This document shows positions 11,201-22,182 of a stretch of 64,000 bases of DNA, one piece after another. Position 1 is the first letter of the stretch. Every line of letters begins with the position of its first letter. The notes beneath the pieces are model-generated. The model had not been told where the DNA came from, ran no database searches, and worked only from the letters and a program-made list of their open reading frames with translations. The stretch is from Dimargaris cristalligena (Eukaryota; Kickxellomycota; Dimargaritomycetes; Dimargaritales; Dimargaritaceae): positions 90,758 to 154,757 of the forward strand of contig JANBQC010000007.1 in the NCBI GenBank assembly GCA_027576995.1. Reading direction: 5' to 3'. Made by a program: the position numbers and the translations under genes.

Positions 11201-12634
11201 AGACGACCTATCCCGCTGGCCCTCGTGATTAGAAGATGAGGAGACGGGGCTGTACAGCTGTCCACCGTCGGATACTCGATGGGGATGGATAGGCGGGGAG
11301 AGGGGCACGGAAGAGTCAGTGGCCCTCCGTCCCATGGGCAGGTGACACATGCTGCTCGAAGGCTGGGAAGCGTACACAGTACTTGACAACTCGGATGAAC
11401 GGCCGAGGCTGGGAGTGGATGCGTGCGGGGAGACAGGTAGGGTGCTCTCGTCCCCACCACTAGCACTCGCGTAGGCTGAGTCCGGGGGGTAGGGGAACGG
11501 CTGGGCACTGGGGCCTTCAATGTCGAGGGAAATCCGCTGGAGGTGCTGGTTAATATAGTGCTGGCGGTTGTCGAAAGTGAGCTGCCCCACTCGCTTAGAG
11601 TTTTGGGGGAAATAGTGGCTGGGGTTGGTCGGACCGGCGGACAAAACGGGGGCGGACTCGGGGGGACGGCTGGGCCCGCCTGGAGTGGGTGGAAGCGGAT
11701 AAGGATGGCGGTAACTGGGTTCGTTGTGGTAGTCGCCGGCGGTACTGTGGTTTCGAACTAAGCTGTCGTGGTACGGGGTGGGGGTGGGCCGAGGGGGAAG
11801 GGGGAGGGGAAGAGAAGCTTGAGGAGGAGGAGGAGGATGAGAAGAGGTAAAAGATTCAGCAGCGGGAGGGACGGCAGGGTAGGCATCCCGGGCGTAGTGG
11901 GTATCTAGGGCAGGTGGCCGGTTCGGGGGTGGGGACAGCTGCTGGGCCGTGGGGTAGTGGTGGGTGGGGTGTGTTGGCAGGTTGGAGGCCAAGTGAGTGG
12001 GAGTGGCGTAAGGGTCCTGGGGGGGGGAGGGGTCGTGGGATAGATAAGGCGCAGTTGGGGTGGGTAGAGGGGGACCTTGCCCAGATGGATTCTGGGGGAG
12101 TGGCCGGGGACCAAAGGAGGGTCGGGGCGCATGTTGGGAAGTGAAGCGACCGTGTTTGGAACGTGGAGGTACGGAATCGCGGCTGTATTCAAGGGTGTTG
12201 GTCGACGGAGGCGGTAAGTGGGGGTAGGGATGGGCCTGGGCGGTGTAGGAGGCGTGGGGCGACGACTGCGGGTGCGGGGAATGGTGCTGATGGTGGTGGG
12301 ACTGCACGGGCGGCGGGAAAGACTGATTAAAGAGGTTCGAGTGGGTCATGGAAGCGTCCTCTACGTACGCGGGGTGGAGGTAGCTGGGTTGGTTATCCGG
12401 GGGTATGGGGAGGGCCCGATGAGCTTGGTTGGATGGCTGTTGCAAGGGATCGACAGCCGCTGAATCCGGAGGGTGCCCGTCGCGGCTGGATCGTTCACGG
12501 GCGGAGTTAGCCCGGGTGGGAAGGTAGTAGTCCATGGCGGGTTGTTTGTCGTACTCCGGGTATCCCGCGGCAACGGCCTGGGGGGACCCGGGATATTGGT
12601 GGCGGGTGTGGGGATGGTAATTGGACTGCATCAA
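8270..12634 (-). CDS. ROM2: Rom2/Rgf-type Rho guanine nucleotide exchange factor (DEP-DH-PH-CNH)
   Basis: Single-exon gene of 1454 aa. It is a guanine nucleotide exchange factor that loads Rho1 with GTP at the plasma membrane, driving cell-wall integrity signalling and beta-1,3-glucan synthesis in fungi. Residues 1-500 are disordered, very rich in Pro, His and Ser. A DEP-like domain follows at about 515-615 (FRLLIQPRVHIKDSLEYYDC). The DH domain lies at about 715-905, with IFELVYTEKDYVRDLELLNE at its start and FLNRPTSRLGRYPLLLEGIL in its conserved last helices. The PH domain is at about 920-1110 and contains an inserted Ala/Ser/Gly-rich loop. A citron homology (CNH) domain fills about 1113-1440. 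This order is diagnostic of Rom1/Rom2 and fission yeast Rgf1-3. The long intronless frame makes the boundaries secure; the first of two adjacent Met codons is taken as start. Divergent from the FMO gene. Confidence 0.95.
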   Translation of the reverse strand: MMQSNYHPHTRHQYPGSPQAVAAGYPEYDKQPAMDYYLPTRANSARERSSRDGHPPDSAAVDPLQQPSNQAHRALPIPPDNQPSYLHPAYVEDASMTHSNLFNQSFPPPVQSHHHQHHSPHPQSSPHASYTAQAHPYPHLPPPSTNTLEYSRDSVPPRSKHGRFTSQHAPRPSFGPRPLPQNPSGQGPPLPTPTAPYLSHDPSPPQDPYATPTHLASNLPTHPTHHYPTAQQLSPPPNRPPALDTHYARDAYPAVPPAAESFTSSHPPPPPQASLPLPLPPRPTPTPYHDSLVRNHSTAGDYHNEPSYRHPYPLPPTPGGPSRPPESAPVLSAGPTNPSHYFPQNSKRVGQLTFDNRQHYINQHLQRISLDIEGPSAQPFPYPPDSAYASASGGDESTLPVSPHASTPSLGRSSELSSTVYASQPSSSMCHLPMGRRATDSSVPLSPPIHPHRVSDGGQLYSPVSSSSNHEGQRDRSSLPRRSRSGNERALSVSSANSLPNRVISPSERSQASFARKTIPPVYPAMLSRVADAFRLLIQPRVHIKDSLEYYDCFSGSSAVDTISAIIHTTDRNLALLLGRALDAQRFFHDVTYEHRLRDSDDELYVFHEAVQSPFAQIEDDETTLRSAVSTDSFLPNGVFTPLADCYSPTCSTEQICYSITCPRRLEQTAQMRMSANEVVKQTLTLTTTEDRKEERLWSKTVPQQIVDSVSKQELKRQEMIFELVYTEKDYVRDLELLNEIYLKPIQNRDIIPQEKRQRFMFGIFFNILTVLSHNLAFRDALCRRQSEGYIVDQIGDIVLTHVSQFNPYVRYGAHQVLARHFLDLERNRNKRFDKFLEDQERHPEARKLSIHSFLNRPTSRLGRYPLLLEGILKASPENHPDVASLTKAVATIKDFLTQINAETGKAQNRVNLSKLKDQLQCKPADTNDLNLMHEGRQIIQQGPLKKRSSVETTEINCFLLDHMFFMAKRKKGKENGSIEYKIFKRPIPLELLTVNCPDEQSEVNGTVGAGASPATPTASSGAAGMITSSVAGLAKPLGRSAAVFSSTTNLPNSPMQRAGGDNLAAGKGGFPIILTHLGRRGGTHTFYASSFAERREWVENLTKQRDIKTKQNMKFELIPLTSITFPIFNRVNTSVTFDHNRRVAIGTDQGIYVGLNNDPESFEKLPLPQEKVLQIDVLEEYNIFFVLSDKDRNLWSYPLEALNPTLAVNAKPKKVHSHITFFKAGMCLDRILVCSVRSSNITTIIKSDEPISPSQIRRNKSFGRFLPRGNQEILRPYKEFYIPSETSSLHLFKALIIVGCLKGFEIVNPLTSKTQELLDPKDDSLNFVRKRENIRPIAIFKVQGGDFLLCYDELAFYVNKNGQRARPHWIIHWEGEPNSFSLCYPYILAFNPFFIEIRHVESGQLEQVIITGNSSSLCTDPNSIHCVATPTLTDPQRVYKLLPTSKSAHRHTY

Positions 12635-14442
12635 GTCCGGTATACGGGAAAGAGGCAGACACGAGAAGGAAAAAGAGAAAGGTGATAAGAATCGACTATA
12701 AAGGAGGGGGTGGGTTGATGTACAGTATGGAATGGAATGGGGGAAAATAGATGGCAGGAGAAATAAGTGGATGCTATAAGTGAAGTGGAGGGGGACACAG
12801 TTGCGACAAGTCAGAAATACGACGCACCAGGCCGGCGAAGGACCAGTAATAATAGTACGGGTCAGATGGGACGGGCGCGGGTAGGAAGGAACAGCACCTG
12901 GGCCGGACTTTAGCAGTAGAATACAGGAATAGTTTGTTTAGAAAGATGTGAGCACTGAAGCCCAGAGGATATAACTGGGGTAGGGCAAGGACCAGGCTAT
13001 AGCCGACGGGAGGGGGAATTCACGGCGGAAAGGTTCGAGGGAGGGGAAGAGACTAGCAATAGGAGGGAATCAACCGATCGAGCCAGCACATTTGTCGCAA
13101 GGTAGTGAAGACAGAGAGCCCTCGATAACGGCGAAGGGAAGAAATATAAGTAAGTAGAAGAGCACCACGGGTAAAGGAAGGAAGGAAGGAAGATGAGGAA
13201 GAGGCACCTTGAGGAATAAAGAAAGTATCCTCAATAGTGTAGCGGTGGTAGTTCAAACAATAAGGCAAGGCAGAAGGGCCCCTTCTGAACGGGAAAACGT
13301 CAGAGCATCCTGTAAAAAAAATGGCGCGCCAAAGTGGAAGAAAAGCTCCCAGATTTCGTACTACGCATACAAGTAATACTTTGACCAAACGAACCCCACT
13401 GTATGCTCTCACCCCATAAGCGCATGTGTTGATGGCAAGCATACAGCCGCAACTGCTAATCGCAAGAAACTATATGCGCACACGCTCGCTTGTCCGTATC
13501 GCGCCGTGGCTGCAGGCAGGTGCTCGACCATTATATCATAGTCCGGGGCTTCTCCGGTCGTGGCGACTTCCCCTCTCTTCCTTCCTCTGTTCGTTGCCTT
13601 GATTTTCCCCGGCCGGTCCAGTCGATCACATACCACACGAACAATAAACAACCACTTAAAGCTCAAAAATATCAAGGGGGGATGGAAAGACGATCTGGCA
13701 ACGGAACCCCTCGCAATACCCCCTTAACCGACTGCGCGGGTCGGGCGAATTACCCGGAGGAGACCGCCCCCCATTTCATTTGTTGACAATGGCAATGGAC
13801 TGACCCCGACTGGACTTCCGCATCGTTCGGGGGACCAGAGTAAGTCAATCGCGGATCAGCGAGTTATGATGAGTTGAGCGTAGCCGTTTTCGATCCATGC
13901 ATTAATGCGGGGCGTTGCATATACAGGGCATGCCACGTAAGGGGCCCCACTATGAACCCGAAATACGTCGCCGCTGGTGAGGATTAACCACGCAGCCCCT
14001 CCCCTCTCTTCTCTGGCTATCTATATATCTTTTTATCAGACCAATCGACCAACCAGTCAGTTGATGATGGGGTGAGTAAGGGAGGTGAGAGAATCAACGA
14101 GATGGGTCCCTCTCTCCTCTATTCTGTCACTCTCTAAGGTTCAGAGCCAGGTCCCGCCGAAAGGTGGTGTGCCTCCTACATTTTGAGGGGCAGGGAGTAA
14201 GGACTTTTTAGTTATTAGGGCAACTAAACAAGGTGCACGAAGCCCCCCCTCAAGTTCCCCCGACCTCCGCTCAGCTCTCCCTGAAGCACGCTACCTTATT
14301 ATATCCAGTATCCCTTTTGACTGCCAAAGTTCCTTAGGTCAGCCCATTGCCATTGCGACTCTTCTCAACTCGAACTGTATATTCCACCACTGGCCCAGCC
14401 GCTTAACTCTCCCCCCTTCTATTCCTCTATCCAGCCAGCCCT
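12635..14442. other. Long divergent upstream region (Rom2-like / FMO)
   Basis: About 1.8 kb between two divergent start codons. It probably holds the 5' leader of the Rom2-like gene (purine-rich on the plus strand) and a pyrimidine-rich leader before the FMO gene. Short ORFs at 13053-13442 (-) and 13490-13786 (+) lack recognisable protein features. Confidence 0.5.
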
Positions 14443-16005
14443 ATGTCACCGTCCTTTTATGAAGAGTTCCAGGCCCACTTACCGACGTTCCGTAACACCT
14501 GCCGGGCCCTACCGTACCGGTGGCCGCACCCTATACGCCGGGTCGCCATTATTGGTGCCGGACCCACTGGGTTGGCTTGTGCCTTCGCCCTACGTGAGGC
14601 GAACCAGCGGGCCCAGCAACAGGGCCAACCTGAGCCGTTTACAACCATTCAAGTGTTTGAACAAAACTCCCACCCCGGGGGGACCTGGAACTACTCCGAC
14701 CAAGTGGACGACAGCGTCACGTTTCCATCGGTTGACCCCTACGGGCCCACACCCGATACCCCTACCTCCAAGAACGACTGCTTTGTAGGTAATATTTACC
14801 ACGACTTACACACCAACCTACCCACCAATGTCATGTGTTTCCCGGATCAGCCGTTTTCTAATCAAGTACCGGACTTTCCCCATCATTCAGCCGTTCTCCA
14901 ATATCTACGGACTTATGTACATGACAAAGACTTGGGTAGCCTAATTGAGTTTAATACTCGGGCGATCCTTCTGGAGTGGACGGAAACTATTCAAACATGG
15001 CACTGTGAGCTCGCAACCACAGCCACTGCGGTTGCGGCCACGTCATCACACTCAACTCCCACCACGCGGACTGAGCAATTCGACGCTGTCGTGGTCTGTA
15101 CGGGCCACTTTAACGTCCCCTACGTTCCTGATCTTCCCGGCCTCCGTGAAGTGGCCCAGAATGATTCCCATTGCCAATTAATTCACTCCCGCCAGTATAA
15201 ACTAGCCTCCACCACTGCCTCCGATCGCACTGTCCTGGTCATCGGGGGTGGTCCGTCTGGGCATGATATCATCCGAGAAATCCTGCCCTTCGCCCGTCAA
15301 GTATACCACTCCACTCGAAACGCCGACCAGATATTCTCGGTTGATCAGTTTGACGCTCAACAGGCGCAGGAGTCCGACGGTGTGGCCCAACGTGCCCCCT
15401 TCGTTCCCTGTGCGGCTCTAGTCGGATTTGACCCCGACAACCGTAGGGTCCGATTCGCCGACGGGCGCTCAATCCCGTTGCCGGATGTGGTGGTGTTTGC
15501 CACCGGCTATCTCTATTCAGTTCCATTTTTACCCCAGTTGTACGATCCCCCACGCCCTTGGGGGCATAGCCAGTCCGACCACCACCAGCAGGAGAAGCTG
15601 CCCCATCCTTCACCGGAGACAACTCTAATCACTTCCGGTCGCCAAGTGCACAACCTGTTTTTCCAGCTGTTCTATCTACCCAACCCAACATTGTGTTTCC
15701 TGTCCTTAATGTCCCGAATTGCCCCCTTTCCCATGGCTTATTATCAGGGCCATTTGGTGGCTAGTGTCTACGCCGGCCAAACACTACTTCCAGAAGAAAC
15801 CATCATGCGGCGCTTGTACCACCAAGAAATCCAGGGTCTGGAAGAAGGTGGCCAGCGCCACCTTTTTGAAGCAAAAGAGGTTGCTTATAAGGATGCCATT
15901 GCTGCTTGGATCGACGACCCCGCCGTCGTACCAGCCGTCTCAGCTGAGTGGGTCCAGATCCGCCGGGCTGCCAAAGAACTCCGTAAACAGCACCTCGGGT
16001 ACTAA
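14443..16005 (+). CDS. Flavin-containing monooxygenase (FMO-like)
   Basis: Intronless, 520 aa. Predicted FAD- and NADPH-dependent monooxygenase that adds oxygen to soft nucleophiles such as thiols or amines, like yeast Fmo1. The FAD Rossmann motif GAGPTGLACAFALREA lies near residue 38, followed by the flavin-contacting FEQNSHPGGTWNYSD near 73. VVCTGHFNVPYVPDLPG sits near 217, the second dinucleotide motif VLVIGGGPSGHD near 264 and the FMO-type FATGY motif (VVFATGYLYS) near 350. Length is slightly above yeast Fmo1 (about 430 aa) and near animal FMOs. No signal peptide or membrane anchor is apparent. The ATG at 14443 precedes the FAD motif at a normal distance. The substrate cannot be told from sequence; Baeyer-Villiger-type relatives share these motifs, but the overall pattern favours FMO. 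Confidence 0.92.
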   Translation: MSPSFYEEFQAHLPTFRNTCRALPYRWPHPIRRVAIIGAGPTGLACAFALREANQRAQQQGQPEPFTTIQVFEQNSHPGGTWNYSDQVDDSVTFPSVDPYGPTPDTPTSKNDCFVGNIYHDLHTNLPTNVMCFPDQPFSNQVPDFPHHSAVLQYLRTYVHDKDLGSLIEFNTRAILLEWTETIQTWHCELATTATAVAATSSHSTPTTRTEQFDAVVVCTGHFNVPYVPDLPGLREVAQNDSHCQLIHSRQYKLASTTASDRTVLVIGGGPSGHDIIREILPFARQVYHSTRNADQIFSVDQFDAQQAQESDGVAQRAPFVPCAALVGFDPDNRRVRFADGRSIPLPDVVVFATGYLYSVPFLPQLYDPPRPWGHSQSDHHQQEKLPHPSPETTLITSGRQVHNLFFQLFYLPNPTLCFLSLMSRIAPFPMAYYQGHLVASVYAGQTLLPEETIMRRLYHQEIQGLEEGGQRHLFEAKEVAYKDAIAAWIDDPAVVPAVSAEWVQIRRAAKELRKQHLGY

Positions 16006-16341
16006 AGAAAGGGAAAATTTGGCACAATCCATGTGTGCAACCATTCCTGACAATAGACCACGGTTCTCTATCGAAGTTTACGATTGGCAAAAGTTGGTGT
16101 ATTTATAGATTAATGTAAACATAGAAATAATTCTACGGGATATTCTTTTCACGGGAATCAATTAGAAAAAAAAAAGACCGCAAAGCGGTTGGGCTGGACT
16201 AAAAATAATGTACGCATAATTGAGAGATATATAGCTATATGGCTAAAATGTCATTCCGGTTGAATCGCTGACTAGCCATTTCCTAGGTAAACGGTGGTGG
16301 GTACGGTAGCTAAATGATCCAGACAGGCAGCTTCGCACCGG
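16006..16341. other. Short convergent 3' spacer
   Basis: Between the FMO and Rpb7 3' ends; AT-rich, UTR-like, with a short A run near 16167. Nothing else seen. Confidence 0.5.
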
Positions 16342-17487
16342 TTAATGACCAATCATACCCAAATAGTCCTCCTTGATCGTGCCAATGGCCCGCTGGATGG
16401 TATTGGTAGGTCAGGTTGAGATATAGTGGGGGTTTGAACAGGCGGTGTCAATACATGTGTAAATAATTATCGCGCCATTCTAGACGACATGAGTATTCCC
16501 GAATGTTTGGTTATAATCATAGGGGAAATAGGATCACTTCATGAGCCGGAGTTATAGTATTAGTTATTGGTCCTCGGTTACAGGTCAATGGTTAGTAAAA
16601 AAAAACTTACAATGTCGTTCGGTTCCATCTTTAAACCCATGATTTTTAGCCGCACCAGGGCGCCCTTATCAATAGTCTAGGGATATAGTAACATAAGTAC
16701 CAAAGAACACATTCACACGAGAGGTTAGAAAGGCCGGGATATTCAAGGGATATAAAAGCGGGCTGCCGGTTAAGAACTTGGACATGGACTCCAACAAGCA
16801 GAGTTCGCACCCTTATAGGTTGCAATGTCTAAGCGACGAAGCATCGTATTCACAACAGGTTTATAAAGCAAACCTAAAGGAATTCATGTTGTATTTACCT
16901 GTTCATCGGACTGGAAGCAGGGCGGATTAGCGGTTGAGTCGAATTTCATATCGCTGGGCATAGCGTGACTCGACACAAAGACCACCAGGGGGCCCACATC
17001 CACGAAGAAGCCCATTTTGCTGACATTCTTCACGATACCATCCAGTACTTCGTATTTGAAAGGTTTGAACACGATGGCCTGGTACTCCACCTCGAATTCG
17101 GCGGAGCCCAGTCCGGAAATCAGCCGACCCTTGCTGATTTTAATCACCTCCACCACCGTGATGACGTACCCGTAACGCCCCGTGCAAGTCCCTTCGACAT
17201 CCTGGTAGAGCTTAGTCTTGACGAAATCCTCCATTTCCGGCCCGAAGAACCGGGGATGGAGTGTGATGGTGTGCTTGAGCTTTTTCTATGGGAGGGCCAA
17301 AGTGTATGTATGAATGTGAGAAAAAAAAAGGCAGGTGGATGAATGGCAGGCCCTGAATGACCCATAATGACGGGTCGCGGGGAGTAACGGACTTATAGTA
17401 ACCCAGCGGACCGGAAGGGTACATCTGGGCGAACATGGATTCAGAGGAGCCCGTCGGAATGCCAGAGTCACTTACAAGGAAGAACAT
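16342..17487 (-). CDS. RPB7: RNA polymerase II subunit Rpb7
   Basis: Four exons on the minus strand: 17487-17476 (only MFFL), 17285-16899, 16676-16611 and 16392-16342. All junctions are phase 0, giving 171 aa, the usual Rpb7 length. Rpb7 forms the stalk of RNA polymerase II with Rpb4, binds nascent RNA and helps initiation and mRNA decay. The N-terminal RNP-like half reads KHTITLHPRFFGPEMEDFVK and DVEGTCTGRYGYVITV. The C-terminal half is an S1/OB fold with EVLDGIVKNVSKMGFFVDVG, SSHAMPSDMKFD and a final AIGTIKEDYLGMI. The tiny first exon is supported by MFFL matching the conserved N-terminus of the family. Introns are 188, 222 and 218 bases. It lies tail to tail with FMO. Confusion with paralogs Rpc25 or Rpa43 is unlikely, given the specific VEGTCTG and PSDMKFD motifs. 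Confidence 0.96.
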
Positions 17488-18792
17488 GGCGGACAAACAC
17501 AAAGGAAGGAAACAAACCCAAGGAATCAATAGAGGAGTATGTGAGAAACCGCTAATTAAACCACCATTTGGATTCGGATAGTAGTACAGGTGAGGCGCTG
17601 TGGACCAATGCCTTAAGGTGCGAGCGCTAATTTAATAAGGGTAGGAGAAAAGCGTGTCTTTACAGAGGATACTACGCGGAGTCCTTCATAAAGTCGCGTT
17701 GGATATATTTTGGAAGTAATTTGGCCTGATTATTTCAGCGCAAGAGATTTTCCAAGATTCGGAAGAGTCAACGAGGGTATAGTACGCTTCCACCACAATA
17801 CTATCTAGAAGGGGGGTGGCGTTGACTGGCACAGAAATGCCCAAGATTGCAAGGCAGAGATGGCAGAGTGGGGTCTGATTTAAACGCTAAAAAAATTATA
17901 TCTACGCTAGTTTATTTAGCGCGTTATGCTAAATGAATTAACTATTTAAACGTGTGTACAGGATACATGGAATTAGTACAACATCCAGCTTTATTCAATC
18001 CTCGCGACTTGCAACATGTTTCTAAAAAAACGAACATGTGTCTCGATTCATATTTAACACCAACAGGACAATTGATAAATGTAATGTCAAGCGCATTTTT
18101 ATATAATAATTTAAAGAGTCCTAACTACTAGCGGGGAGACTGGGGTTAACTCCGAGATTTTTTAAAAATTGCCTATTAGCTAATGGCAGATCAATTATTG
18201 GAGCAGAAGGCAGCTCAAGTATCGAGTGATAGTTTACAATCACCTTACTCAACTCCACTTATTCAAGGGCTCCCATTATTCACTGTCAGCAGCACCTACT
18301 TGTAAGTAATGTATCATTGTATTGATAGTATGGGAAACCAAAGTAATTAATAAAGTAGAAAATGGAAGTGGTCCCTAAAAGGGAAGTAAATGGCCGAATG
18401 ATAATAGAGTCACAGCTGAATACTAAACGGCGGTTCACGAGTGAGATGGTCTTTTCCAAAACGAATTTGACAACCAGGCCTGATAATGAGACACTGGTTT
18501 AGATTTTAAATAACGAAGAACGACTAAGTTACGAACAATGGGGGCAAGAGGGGCTGCATTGGTATGCAGACAGGGGAATAATAGAGGATCTAGAAGGGAC
18601 GACGATTACTCCCCATTTTACCCTACCGATGGTATTTGTATAAAATAGCAAAAAATAAAAGTACGGCACAATCAAAGAGAAGGTATAAGGGCCGGACATG
18701 GCCCGACCGAAATGGCACCACTAAGCCATATTTCCCGACACACATACGCGCATGCATCTACAAAAACCCAACTACAACGTATGTTTTCGTTC
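17488..18792. other. Intergenic region
   Basis: 1.3 kb holding the Rpb7 promoter side and the 3' flank of the V-ATPase gene. Mostly AT-rich, no supported ORF or RNA gene. Confidence 0.5.
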
Positions 18793-21700
18793 CTACTGCT
18801 CCTCTTCATTGAGGACCCGCTCAAAGGCGAAGGGCTCGAACTGCTTGCCGGAGGCTTCGTAGAACTTGCTGTTGAATTCGACCCAGTGCAAACGAAGGGC
18901 GTGCAGGAAAGCGGACAGGCCCTCCATAAACAACAGGATGGCCACGGTCAATGAAAACCACATGGCGAAACCGGCGAAGAGGGCAAAGATACGGACACCA
19001 TCGCTGGTCATGGCGATACAGTTCTTCATAATCATGACCCACAGCACTTCCGACAGTTGGGCATGCGCCAAACTCAGGGCCCACAAACGCAGGTAGGAGG
19101 CGGTATTGGAGATACAACTCAAAGTAAACTCAATGGTATGAATGACCTGGTGCATCATGATATCGCCAAAATCGAACTCATGGTCGTGGTGCATTTCTTC
19201 GCTCTCGGACTCGGTCGTGACAACAGCACCACCGCCTTCGCCGTTGTTGAGACTGTCAGTGGAGATACGGGTGGTGGTAGTGGTCATGTTAGCGTAGCCG
19301 AGCTGCTGGGTGCGCTTGTGCTCACGCTTCAGATAGAAAGGCTTGGCCAACAACATCCAGGGCACACACACCAGAGCAACAAGAACCAGCACGGTCTGGA
19401 TGAGGGACTGACCGGCGTAGAGCTGATCAGAGGGGGCGACGTTACCGGGAGACAGGAACATGAAGATGAGGGTGTTGAGCAGGCCGGGGGGCGAGTTGTA
19501 TAGGCGGTTACCGGCATCGTCGGTGGCGTTCCAGTCCACCAGCCATTTGTAAATGATCAGGATGCTGAGGTAGCCGAACATAGCCAACATGAAAGTAATC
19601 TGGGGAATGAATTCGCAGAAAATATTGTAGGTCTTCTTGAAGTAGCGGTGGTTGAACACGGTCAAGATGATACCAAACGACATTTGCACGACGCCAAAGA
19701 TGATGGACATCTTCATCTTGTACGAATTGGTGAAAAGCAGCATGTTTTCAGTACCATGCCAGTTGGGATCGACACCGAAGGGGTACACGCCGGTCTGGGT
19801 GGCCAGCAGGGGGGTTTTGCCATCCCGTCCCTCATGGGGCCATGTCCAGCCCGAGGGGAAAATGTGCATAGACAGGGAGAAGATATCGTTATAAATGAGG
19901 CCGGTGTAAATGGAGAACAGGCCCATCATCAGGATAATGTACCGACCATCAAAGAAGGTGCGCACGTTGGTGTTGATGCCACCCTTCTCGATTTGGCGCT
20001 CGCGCCAGCACATCCAGCCCGCGAACAAAGTAACGAGGATACCGTGGCCGAAATCGCCGAACATGACGGCGAACAGGAACGGGAAACTGATCACAGTGAA
20101 AAGACCGGGGTTGACCTCGCGGTAGCGGGCCACACCGTAGGAGTCCACGATGGCCTGGAACCCCTGGGTAAACTTGTTGGTGCGGTGGAACGTCGGCGGC
20201 TCCTTGGACGTCTTAATCTGGTGCATGATGGAAGAGATGTTGGAGCCCGACATTTCAGTAGCGTCCCGGAGGGCTGCCTGAACATCGACCAGGGACAGGG
20301 TGGGGCACCAGCCTTCGGCAATCAGACACTTGCGGTTCATGTCGTAATTGAACATGTTCATAGTGTGGTAGAGGGCCTTTTCCTTCTTCACAGTCACCGT
20401 CCAGCTGCCCAGGTGCTCGGCCACGGTGGTCAATTCAGCGCGGCGGGCGTTCTGAGTGCTACCTAGCACAGCCTGCAATTCGTCCAGGCGGGTCATGACG
20501 TCAATCATGGATTCCTGGCGGCGTTCGGTGTTCTCATCGGTGCGGTACAGTGTGGCACCCAAGGACTCGGAAATCTTGCGAATCTTGGTCAAGATATGGG
20601 AGCCATGGGCGAAAATAATGAAGACGTTCTTTTCGACGGGTTCGTCGGTGGCGGGATCGATCACCGGTTCGTCAATCTCGACATGGTTCATGTACAGATT
20701 ACCGCGCAGCGAGCGCCACAGAACACGTTCGAAGGTGGGAATGCGGGCTCGGGAAATAACACCCGTCACAAAACCAATGTTGAGACCAGCCAAGGCGTCT
20801 ACAGGGGAGCCGCCATGTTCCAGGTCACCGGTGGAGCGGTGGCCGGGGGTCTGGGCATCGAGTAAAGGGGCATCAGGGTTATCGATGGATTGGCGGATTT
20901 CATCCTGGTGCTGAGTGGCCCGCTGGAGGAAAGCGGTGGTTTCCCGCAGAACATGGCGCATCTCGGTCAATTCCAATAGACGGCGCTGGAGGTTTTCGTA
21001 CGATTCGTTCAGCTGAACGACACGGTATTCGTGCTGACTCAGGGCCTCGTCCATCTCGTCGATTTCCTGGGGCGACCGAGCCCGACGGGCAAGAAGGCCG
21101 TCCTGGCTATCGGTCACTGGGATCTCCAGCTTCTCGATATTGGTGGACAGGTAACCTATATGAGAATGAATCATAGTAGATGAATAATATGAAAGGCACG
21201 TCAGATTATTAGTTATCGGAGTAACGGTTAAAGGAAAGAAAAAAGCCACGCTGGTAGGTGTGAGCGAGTAGGAAATAAGAGCCATGGTGACGCGAACCAG
21301 GTCGTACAACCATCTGACCAGCCGCATCCCCACCTCGTCATGAGAGGCACGACAAGCGAAGTTGGGGTTGGGGGAATCGTTCACGGGTGCAACTAAGAAG
21401 TATTTCCACCACATCGCTAGGACCCCCAATCAGCACTGCCTCGCTGTTTTTATTATTCCCTTTAAATACAAAAGAGAAAAGAAAGGAAAGGTCGCCCTTT
21501 CACAGGGAATGGTTCCTGAGTCGCAAAATGGAGGTCGAACAATACGACAACCATGCTACAAATTGTTGATGTTGGTACCATCATAATGTACATATCCTAA
21601 TAGTGGCCGGTTTTCACCTTAGCGAGACCATGTCCACTTTTGGGAGCTGGATACGAGAGAACACCGATGGAGGGTTGATCATAAAAGAAGAATTTTAAAA

Positions 21701-22182
21701 ATATCACTTACGGAGTCGACGTTCCATTTCGTCAAGGCGCTTGATTTCGTTGACGAAAGTCCGCTGGAAAGCGGCGGTTCCGGGGTTAAGCTAAAATGAC
21801 GGTGATGGTGGCCATATGAAGTACAATCCATGCAAAAGCAGCGGAGGGTGGGTAGGTTAGACGGTGGGTTAGGGGTGACGCTATACTTTAGAGATAGTGG
21901 AGCCTAAGAAGCGGAGCTCATGCGAGTAAGTGGCCAAGCCATGGGAAGAGGTACCCCAGTTTGGTGTGGCAACAAGACGCGATTATAAGGACACGGCTCT
22001 ACTAGGTTAGAAGGGCGACTTACATCCCGGAATTCCACGGCGCCGAGTTCGCCGAGCTCAGAGACGGTGGGCTTAGCGATTTCGGCGGGGATGTACAGCT
22101 GGATTAGGGTCATCTCCTCCGAACGGAAGAGGGACGACTTGGCCCCATTGGGGGACGTCTTGTACAGGGGAAGCGAAGGCAT
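18793..22182 (-). CDS. VPH1: V-type proton ATPase subunit a (Vph1/Stv1 family)
   Basis: Three exons on the minus strand: 22182-22024, 21790-21712 and 21155-18793, giving 866 aa. The splices join FRD to LNPGTAAFQRTFVNEIKRL and then split an Arg codon before YLSTNIEKLEIP. Subunit a is the large V0 membrane subunit that forms the proton half-channels of the vacuolar or endosomal proton pump and links it to the stator. The N-terminal cytosolic half carries SLFRSEEMTLIQLYIP and SELGELGAVEFRD. The C-terminal half has about eight hydrophobic helices, including FGDFGHGILVTLFAGWM and ASYLRLWALSLAHAQLSEVL, which contains the essential channel arginine. About 18 extra residues precede the conserved FRSEEM; the ATG at 22182 is the only good start near it. 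A reading that extends to 21429 is intron read-through. Which membrane the isoform serves cannot be told. Confidence 0.96.

Noticed and set aside
19648..20466. 272-codon plus-strand ORF under the V-ATPase gene
   Set aside because: Shadow of the real minus-strand coding frame.
21156..21429. N-terminal extension of V-ATPase subunit a in the open frame
   Set aside because: It is intron sequence; the conserved N-terminus is in exons at 22182-22024 and 21790-21712.
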